NCBI GenBank assembly: GCA_903813345.2
Contig: CAIIXF020000011.1
Location: 17,653,754-17,717,753 of the forward strand
Source: Owenia fusiformis
Taxonomy: Eukaryota; Annelida; Polychaeta; Sabellida; Oweniidae
DNA length: 64,000 nucleotides
Reading direction: 5' to 3'
Each line of letters opens with the position of its first letter. Position 1 is the first letter of the stretch. Position numbers and translations under genes: made by a program. Below are positions 56,394 to 64,000 of this stretch, piece by piece. The notes beneath the pieces were generated by a model, which was not told where the DNA came from, ran no database searches, and saw nothing but the letters and a program-made list of their open reading frames with translations.

Positions 56394-59300
56394 ATGAGCA
56401 AGAGGCTTGCAATCATAGTGTGCTTTTTACACGTGATTGGAGCTTGTCTGGGGCATCTGTGTATCATATCCCCCAGACAGAGGGGAGCGTTTGATATTAG
56501 TAAGGTAAGAACTTGATAGAGGAGTGCTATGCCTACATACAATAGTACAGACTGTGGTTCCTGATTCACCAAATTTAAAATGAATGGGTCATTCTTGGCT
56601 TGGATTTTGAAAAACTTCACGATTGCGTTCTTTTCATTTGAAGTTTTGATCAAGCGAAAAGCCATTATTAAAACACGAATAATTCAAATTCTTATCATAC
56701 CTGATATATCAATATATAGGTACTAAATTTTTGAAGTGATAAAAACAATAGTTGGTGTCTTCTATTTTTAATGAAAGGTAATTCATTTTCAGTCTAGCAA
56801 TGGTGTTCAAAAGTTAAATGTTGTGGAAAGTTATTCATTGATTCAGTGTTTTTTCTGCAGGGTGGAAGCAGTACGTGTTTCCGTCACGGGGCGCCATGTG
56901 GGGGTCAGGCTCCAACGAAACCAAGGGTCACATATTTTGGCGGGAAAACGGCATTTATAAAATGGCAGCAGAACTTCAACCACTATACAGTGGGATTTCC
57001 AGGTACAGAATTTGCTTTACATGCTCCTTCGAAATGTTTTTACTAAGTAAAATTGGTTAAAGACGAGCATGAACCTCTATAATCCTACCAATTGAGTAAA
57101 TTATCAACCAAGCGACGTAGGCCAAAGTCCAGTTAAGTTTTGAAATTAAAGCAAAATCCGCTGAAACATTTTATAGGTTTTATGGACGTGGCATTGGGGA
57201 TCGACGAGAAAGATCCAAACAACTTCACGGTTCTTGCTGTCGTACAAGATGACAACTTTCATGCACAAGATCATCAACAAAATTACACAGCAGCCGTAGT
57301 AAGAACACAGATTGATATTTAAGGATTTAATCCCTGGACTCATGCATTGTGGGCTGATCATCATTTCACAATTAAAGGTGTTGTTTCAAACTTTGCACGA
57401 ATGCGTAGCCATAGTACAGTAATGATAACGCGAGTTTATATCTCTAGATCTTTTATTCATAACATCTATTTGTGCAAAGAATTGTAAAATTGTATGTGTC
57501 TCTGCTTTGTCATAAATATTGTACTTTGTTATTTTAGGTGCTCCCAAACATCGATTGCAGTCATTGTGTATTGCGCATGCGCTATCAATCTCACAAACCT
57601 GGGGAAACTATCTTCTATCAGTGCGCTGACATCTCAATCAAGAAAACACCAAATAGTGAACATGCACATTCGAAAGAGAATACAATTCCTGATGATGTAA
57701 TTGCTCCTCCCATCAAAAAAGCGCAACAGTTGATTGATAATCATCCAGCTATGATAACACCGACGTTTTATGGGTATGCATTTAATAAATTCGATCCTGA
57801 TGTATGTCACTATGTGCAATTAAACTGGCCAAATCTCTATGTTAAACCAATCATATCAATCCCTTTTGGGATATCAAGTCAGCTGAACATTCAGCCACCG
57901 AAGATGGAGTTTAATTCAGAGTCTCAAACGTGGCACAATAGAAGACTTAAGAGAACGCCAGAAACAATGCTATCCAAAATGGTTGACAATTATATAAAGA
58001 ACAATGCGCCCGAACCCCATGCTTACTTGGTAGACCAGGTCATGGTTACCGATACAAAATGGGGCCCAGGCGGACGGCTGAACGTCACCGTACTCATAAG
58101 ACATGATGGCAATCTGGATGACCCGACTGTTACAATGTACGTGGTTGGGGCCTGGAATGGATCCCTCGTGAGGGAGGGTCCTATTATTGGACGACCAGAC
58201 AATGTTCCTATAAGTGCGCTACAATTGCAGTATCCCGGAGTCTACCTTCAGTTGATAATAATCGATGCTCCCAACAAACCAGGCAAGTAATGATTTCTGT
58301 AGTGAAGGGAAATAGTGTTAATCACTTTAGCCCCCTCCACCTCCAAAAATTTGCCAACCTTGACTCCCAGGTTTGATAGCTAGAGTATGTTGCATATTGT
58401 ACTATGTGTGACAAGTACAAAAGGTTGATAACAAAAGTGATGATTTCTCTAACACACGTGAGCGCAAAGAAGTGACAACCAATGCAATGATTCCACATCT
58501 GACACCAATTTACACAGATTATAACCCATAGTGCCCTACGGAAAAACTTGAAAACATATTCACTTCAAAGACCTGTACATGTCGTCACATATGTTTAATC
58601 AACAAATATTTAATGTACATTGTTCTGTCTTGTTCTATGTATTTTATTTTTGTGGATGATTTTCAGGTTTTTACATATTCAAAGTTGGACATTTCTTCCT
58701 GGACTCTGAATATTTGGGCGACCTTGCAACATCAGAGTCCGAGGACACGTACGTTAACTTCCAATGGAGTACCTTTGATCCCAACAAGCAATTGTTCTAC
58801 GCCTTGATGGGAAACGAGAACTCGCCAGATGAGCTTGATGCTAGAATTTACACATTTGATCTCAATCATAAGTAAGCAATATATGCTGCTGCTCGATTGC
58901 AAGCTTTGGTTTTAGATTGTTGAAACTACGTACATGTAGTAGATATCCAAAGCCCCGGGTACAAAGCAAATCATAAATTCATGGAAACACGATGCGTAAT
59001 CAGTCTTTGTCCTCTCAGTGTAATTTTGTTTCATTTATGATATTGATAGAATAGTCATGCCCTTAGTCAAGGGGTTCAGTTTTCAAGTGATTTGGGGTCA
59101 AGGTTGTCAAATGTGACCCCCCCTCGAATCAGCGATAAGACTGATGCCTTCCTCTTATTTGCATTCTCCTAGTAAGGTGACATACAAGCAGTTGGATGTC
59201 TCTACATACACAATCCAAGCTGCCCAGCTCTACCAGGAGACCGGCCAATTGCTAGCTCTCTCCCCTGGACTCTTCAAGCAGAACATGAATCCAGCCTGGG

Positions 59301-59931
59301 CGCTTGTAGAAGTGGACCCACTAACTGGCAAGATCACTAAACTATTTGATGTAACACCAGCGGGTATGTGAGGTTATCGACGAATAATTTTCCTCGAAAT
59401 AAACCCCCACTGGCTCGAAAAATTATTGTTCCCTATTACCACCATCATCAAAAATCAATATTCTTTATTGAGGTCCGTGGGCGTTTTCTTGGTAGCTTTC
59501 AAATAGACGCCCGTGTGAAATAAACGACTGCGTGTGTAAGTAAGAAACTCCGGTAATAATATCGTGCCTAATTTTAATTAATAAGATTTATGATTTATTA
59601 TTTTCGTATAACTTTATTAAGAGTCTGGCCTTAAAATCATTTTAATAAACCAACATTATCTTACTTTATGTTCTTAGATTCTCAAATAACGTTTTTAAAA
59701 CACAAGTGCTGGAACAATGTTGTTATGAAATATGTTTCAGGTATATTTTCCAAATACTATGGTGGTACAATAATCAATGGAGTAAACGATGGGATATTCT
59801 ATTATAAGCTGAGTGTGGCAGACACCCATGCATCAGTTATTGTATCAGTAGACATTAAAACAGGGGATGTGGCTTACTCAAACATGGCAAATCTGGAACA
59901 CATTCACAATTTAGCCATTATAGAGCCATAA
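56394..59931 (+). CDS. Secreted His-brace (LPMO/BIM1-like) protein with propeller-like C-terminus, 568 aa, seven exons
   Basis: Exons 56394-56504, 56861-57002, 57177-57298, 57538-58282, 58667-58871, 59173-59363 and 59741-59931; all phases agree. Six acceptors end in AG; intron 4 starts AG|GCAAGT (GC-AG type), the others GT. The signal peptide (~1-20, to GACLG) would leave His21 as mature residue 1, followed by LCIISPRQRGAFDI. C43 and C50 (CFRHGAPCGG), H78 (FNHYTVGFPG), D88, and C132, C135 and C154 (YQCADI) follow. An N-terminal His plus an internal His is the copper His-brace of lytic polysaccharide monooxygenases and BIM1-like copper proteins; the YQCADI end also recalls LPMO folds. A middle region (~165-373) contains R261-L-K-R264, a furin-type site. 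Exons 5-7 each give one ~60-residue repeat (for example PAWALVEVDPLTGKITKLFD), probably beta-propeller blades. Oxidase activity is inference; a copper-binding, non-catalytic role is possible. Confidence 0.85.
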
Positions 59932-60007
59932 TATGATCTAGAAAGTGGCATTTTGCATTCTGAATGAGAGCAAGCATTGCAGATACAATGAGAAGAATAT
60001 TACATAC

Positions 60008-60122
60008 AAGGCATTGACATGCAGCACGTCACTACCTGCCATTTGTTACAGACGCCGAACACCAACTACAAAAACACAGGCCACAAAAAAAGTTTGAGAC
60101 AATTATAATATGTCACCACCAA
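60008..60122 (+). repeat. Dispersed repeat family R1, copy E, in the 3' flank of the His-brace gene
   Basis: CAAGGCATTGACATGCAGCA, CGTCACTACCTGCCATTTGT and TACAGACGCCGAACACCAAC, ending ATATGTCACCACCAATGACA. It starts 77 bp after the stop codon, so it is probably in the transcript. Confidence 0.85.
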
Positions 60123-60488
60123 TGACATTTCAAATCCTCTGTCCACAATTTATGATTAGAAATGAGACAGGATTAGAATATTCTTTAATTATCAACATAA
60201 GAGGTAGACTCCAGCACAGTACATGCATTTTAGCAAAGGTATAACAATATCCTGACTGTGTATATAAATAAGTACATATTGTATTTCATATCATTATAAA
60301 ATAAGAAACAGTAAAATAATGTATGCATCTAAAATATTTATTCTACCAGAGTGAAACAAATACATGTCAAGATGAACAATCATCTATTTTACTTCATCTG
60401 TTTAGCTGCCATATGAAGTTAATTGTACATTTTACAAAAACGTCCTCCAAACCACTGTGATAAACGAGACATTGGCACAAAATCACAG

Positions 60489-60591
60489 GCCCGGGAATAA
60501 GATTTAAATCCCCCCCCCACTCACTGTATAATGTAGGAGAAAAAAGACCTAATACATAGTGAGTGGGAGGGGGATGAACTCTTGTTCCCGT
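60489..60591. mobile_element. ~103-bp hairpin element with a C-rich arm
   Basis: The left arm CCGGGAATAAGATTTAAATC, C9, ACTCACTGTATAATGTAGG pairs imperfectly with the right arm CCTAATACATAGTGAGTGGG, AGGGGGAT, GAACTCTTGTTCCCG. Confidence 0.7.
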
Positions 60592-61189
60592 GTCTGTGCA
60601 CAAAATAATTTTGGCAAAAATAAAGACTAGATAACAATTATACTTAATCAAATAGATTATGTCTTCAGAAAAATTGATTTGTATTTTATCACAATGATTT
60701 AAAAAGAGGTCCTTGTGCCCCTAAGTATACTTGCCAATCAGAATGCAGAACCCAACTTGGTTATAGACGTAGACAGGTTTTAAATACTTGGAACATACTG
60801 TAAATAGACGTTACTAGTCCCAGGTTACTAGTCTAGCTATTAGACTCTGTAACCTCCCCCCCCCATTCTACTTGACTACCCACCTTCTTATACAGTGTTG
60901 GCTTGTAGTTAGACTAAGAATTCACATCTAATTTGTCCATAGTCTAGCTAGCTCCAAGCCTTTGCACCCCCTGCTACACACCTCCCAACAAATATTTGTG
61001 TGAGAAGTTTTCATGTCTGTGTAAGCAAGTAGTGGGAAGGGGTGGGTGTCCACAAAGCCTTATAAAATATCACCAAGAAGCAAGCAAGCACAATATCATT
61101 CATTTTCTTCCAAATTCCATGGGGGTTCAATTTTGATGACATAGGCCCAAAAATGGCCAAAATCAATTGAAAAGTAGGTGAAAAACTGC

Positions 61190-61262
61190 ATGATTTTGGA
61201 AGGATTTTTGGCCAGGGTGGCCTGAACCCTCCCCCCCCCCCGGCTACAGGCCTCGAAACACA
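61190..61262. repeat. Poly-C / GGCTACAGGCC element end
   Basis: TGGAAGGATTTTTGGCCAGG, then CCTGAACC, C11, GGCTACAGGCCTCG. Similar in build to the right end of the element at 5010-5178. Confidence 0.4.
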
Positions 61263-62102
61263 CGCTACATCTTAAATACCACCACCACCTATTCCAGATA
61301 TATATGTGATAGATCATCTAAAAGCTTTGAATACATTTAATTTTGCCTATTCTGCAAAATATATCGTATAGAATATCAGATCATATTAATCGATTAGATT
61401 ATAATGCAATATCACTAGAAATTATCTAATATGGGATTCATCACTTGATTATCATTGGTTTGTTCAAAATAAATTATCTAACCTGTTTTCCATTTTTTTT
61501 AAATGGATACACTGTAAATGGCACTTTTATTGATTTCATGATCGTTTCAATATCAGAAATATTACTGGTTGTCGTTGATATCAAATACAGATAACACAAT
61601 AATCATGAGATAAAAAAATAGTCTTGAATCAAGTTTCTGGACCACCTGTCCACCTCATCTCCTCACAAGGGCTTGAATCAAGACTATAAACAATATACCT
61701 CAAGAAAATATCAATATTGTAAAGTTGTGTTATAATTCACACCTAGCACATTTCCCTGTACTACAAAATGTACATTTTTGTATGACACAGTCTAAAGTTG
61801 ATAAATGTAATACTTATACGAGATAATAACACACAAATGCTACAAAAGGCATTTGCCACTTGTAGCTTTTACATTTACATTCACATCGTGTTTTCCAAAT
61901 ATACACCAACTGTGTATTTCTTCTATAAATAAATAGAAACATAGCTGCCATATGATTTGTAGCATATCATAAGAAATATCTGAATTCTGAACTAAAATTG
62001 TTCATACAATGAACCCTTCACCACCAACATTTTTCACTTGTCACCTATTCTTCATCCAGTTTTTGTTGAGACCTTAACTAGGGTATATACAGCGTACATG
62101 TA

Positions 62103-62149
62103 CTAACTGTCTTCCTTGTCTTTATTGTCCATTTTCAATAGCACCTCCC
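62103..62149 (-). CDS. Possible short C-terminal exon of a gene extending beyond the window
   Basis: On the minus strand a long pyrimidine-rich tract and CAG (TATTTTTATTTTTCAG) end at 62150. Beyond it one frame reads EVLLKMDNKDKEDS and stops at TAG. A charged tail after a strong acceptor is typical of a last exon. The rest of the gene would lie to the right, with the satellite at 62.6-63.75 kb in an intron. The exon is very short, so chance is possible. Confidence 0.28.
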
Positions 62150-62584
62150 CTGAAAAATAAAAATAAATATGAATGCCTCATTCAATGAATGCCTCATTCA
62201 ATATTTCTCGTTTACATGTAGAAACAATTATTAGACAATGACAATGCCTGGGCAGTACAAAAAAGCATATTACCCACAATTCAAAGCACTTCAGTAAAAG
62301 TATGGTAAGTAAATGATGGCAAACATAATGTAATATGAACAGGATCCAACTGACCACAATGAATAAGGTTCAATAAGGTACCATAAGCTAAAGATTCACA
62401 TGTGTAGTGCATGAAAAATGGATGATTCAATGACATTCAATTGAATGAAGTTGCATTTCTTTTCAATTACCATGAGAGTGGCAAATAATCTGGAAAATAA
62501 GCTAGTCAAATTACCTAGGCAGTATGCTTAGCATGCTTGGCAGGTTTTGTTGGTCCATCTATTGCTCCATCCCTGCAACCATGA
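62150..62584. other. AT-rich spacer before a satellite
   Basis: A short duplication (GAATGCCTCATTCAAT twice at 62171-62202). Nothing else was recognised. Confidence 0.5.
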
Positions 62585-63750
62585 TTTAATGCACCCATGT
62601 CATAATGCAACCATATGATACATTCAATCAATGAGTCATATAATAATGCAATCATATGATACATTAGGGCAACCAAATGGTAATGCATCAATCTGAGACA
62701 TTAATGCAACTATTTGATAATGCAACCATATGAAACATTCATTCAAACATTCATATGATAATGAAACCATATGATACATTAATGCAGCTATATGATAAAG
62801 CAACCATATGAAACATTCATTCAAACATTCATATGATAATGAAACCATATGATACATTAATGCAGCTATATGATAATGCAACCATATGAAACATTCATTC
62901 AAACATTCATATGATAATGCAACCATATGATACAATCATTCAAGCATTCATATGATAATGAAACCATATGATACATTAATGCAGCTATATGATAATGCAA
63001 CCATATGAAACTTTCATTCAAGCATTCATATGATAATGCAACCATATGATACAATCATTCAAGCATTCATATGATAATGCAATCATATGATACAATCATT
63101 CAAGCATTCATATGATAATGAAACCATATGATACATTAATGCAGCTATATGATAATGCAACCATATGAAACATTCATTCAAACATTCATATGATAATGAA
63201 ACCATATGATACATTAATGCAGCTATATGATAAAGCAACCATATGAAACATTCATTCAAACATTCATATGATAATGAAACCATATGATACATTAATGCAG
63301 CTATATGATAAAGCAACCATATGAAACTTTCATTCAAGCATTCATATGATAATGCAACCATATGATACAATCATTCAAGCATTCATATGATAATGAAACC
63401 ATATGATACATTAATGCAACTATATGATAAAGCAACCATTATGATATGAAACTTTCATTCAAGCATTCATATGATAATGCAACCATATGATACAATCATT
63501 CAAGCATTCATATGATAATGCAATCATATGATACAATCATTCAAGCATTCATATGATAATGCAACCATATGATACAATCATTCAAGCATTCATATGAAAA
63601 TGCAACCATATGATACATTAATGCAACTATATGATAATATGCAACCATATGATACATTAATGCAACTATGTGATAATGCAACCATATGATACATTAATGC
63701 AGCTTCATGATAATGCAACCATATGAAACTTTCATTAAAGCATTCATATG
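62585..63750. repeat. 39/78-bp CATATG satellite
   Basis: Monomers of 38-41 bp built from ATTCATATGATAATG, (C/A)AACCATATGA and AACATTCATTCAAGC. They pair into a ~78-bp dimer (one monomer with TACATTAATGCAGC, one with AAC(A/T)TTCATTCAAAC). The dimer period is a multiple of three, so long minus-strand frames (YHMVSLSYECLNECFIWL and so on) run through it and are artefacts. The CATATG palindrome recurs about every 20 bp. The array decays at both ends. Confidence 0.95.
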
Positions 63751-64000
63751 ATAATGCAACCATACGATACATAAGAACAGCCATTTTAAAAAGCAACCAA
63801 AAGATAATGTAACCATATGATACAACAAACATATGATATACCATGATTATACAGATATATAAACAAATAGTAATTTTGAAAAACATGAATTAATGCAACC
63901 ATATCTTAGACACATTAACAGTAATTCAAAACGCAAACAAGCAAATAAAAATAATGCAAACATAAAATGAAGTCAACATGAGAAATTAAGTCAACATGAA
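63751..64000. other. AT-rich edge of window
   Basis: Degenerate continuation of TAATGCAACCATATG words, then A-rich sequence. No gene was seen. Confidence 0.5.

Larger units (their letters stand above)
59932..62102. other. Intergenic or 3' UTR region with repeats
   Basis: Contains R1 copy E, a hairpin at 60489-60591 and a poly-C element near 61230. If the small minus-strand terminal exon at 62103-62149 is real, much of this could be its 3' UTR. On the minus strand an AATAAA lies near 60338. No internal gene was recognised. Confidence 0.45.

Noticed and set aside
62636-63886. Minus-strand ORFs with YHMVSLSYECLNECF repeats
   Set aside because: Translation of the 78-bp satellite dimer; no start context, splice sites or non-repeat extension.
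1-64000. CRISPR arrays, operons, bacterial-type promoters
   Set aside because: Tandem repeats lack unique spacers, genes carry introns, and the sequence is clearly from an animal nucleus.

Overview
This is an AT-rich, repeat-dense nuclear segment of an animal genome. It carries spliced genes with GT-AG introns, a class A GPCR, type II Golgi-style glycosyltransferases, a THAP zinc finger, many short inverted-repeat DNA transposons (MITEs), satellites and Penelope-like debris. The secreted His-brace protein and the multi-domain glycosyltransferase are of kinds I associate with marine invertebrates, perhaps a lophotrochozoan. The species cannot be fixed from sequence alone.

Layout. 1-9.6 kb: a 21-bp minisatellite that reverses orientation, a 375-bp tandem duplication carrying CRE and octamer motifs, an inverted pair of coding-like sequences, a 935-bp TTA-flanked MITE and one small acidic ORF. 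9.6-11.1 kb: a possible first exon, then an intronless rhodopsin-type GPCR. 12-16.4 kb: MITEs and small tandem repeats. 16.4-20.6 kb: a 3.6-kb palindromic element built from ~165-bp monomers, with a 452-bp MITE nested in it, sitting inside a ~49-bp tandem array. 20.6-29.7 kb: gene-poor, with a THAP-domain exon, a promoter-like motif cluster and two broken Penelope-like GIY-YIG pieces. 29.8-32.2 kb: a ~114-bp satellite that is an amplified MITE end, directly abutting a second copy of the 0.9-kb MITE. 32.7-36.6 kb: four inverted-repeat elements and one possible extracellular exon.

From 37 kb the window is gene-rich. 37.3-40.2 kb (+): an intronless 966-residue membrane-anchored protein with three glycosyltransferase-like regions. 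47.07-40.74 kb (-): a three-exon model for a small Cys-rich secreted protein, whose second exon lies between two inverted copies of a palindromic repeat. 49.8-48.5 kb (-): a second type II glycosyltransferase-like protein. 55.0-52.5 kb (-): a two-exon gene for a 691-residue intracellular protein with acidic and coiled-coil regions. 56.4-59.9 kb (+): a seven-exon gene for a secreted 568-residue protein whose mature N-terminus is predicted to be histidine, as in copper His-brace (LPMO/BIM1-like) proteins, followed by a repeated propeller-like C-terminus. A short possible terminal exon lies at 62.1 kb (-), and a 39/78-bp satellite fills 62.6-63.75 kb.

The strongest protein candidates for something new are the His-brace/propeller protein and the three-region glycosyltransferase. 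The strongest structural ones are the MITE-derived satellite at 29.8-32.2 kb and the palindromic, YY1-motif-bearing element at 16.8-20.4 kb. Two adjacent genes make type II glycosyltransferase-like proteins and a third makes a putative polysaccharide-active secreted protein, but nothing shows that they act together.
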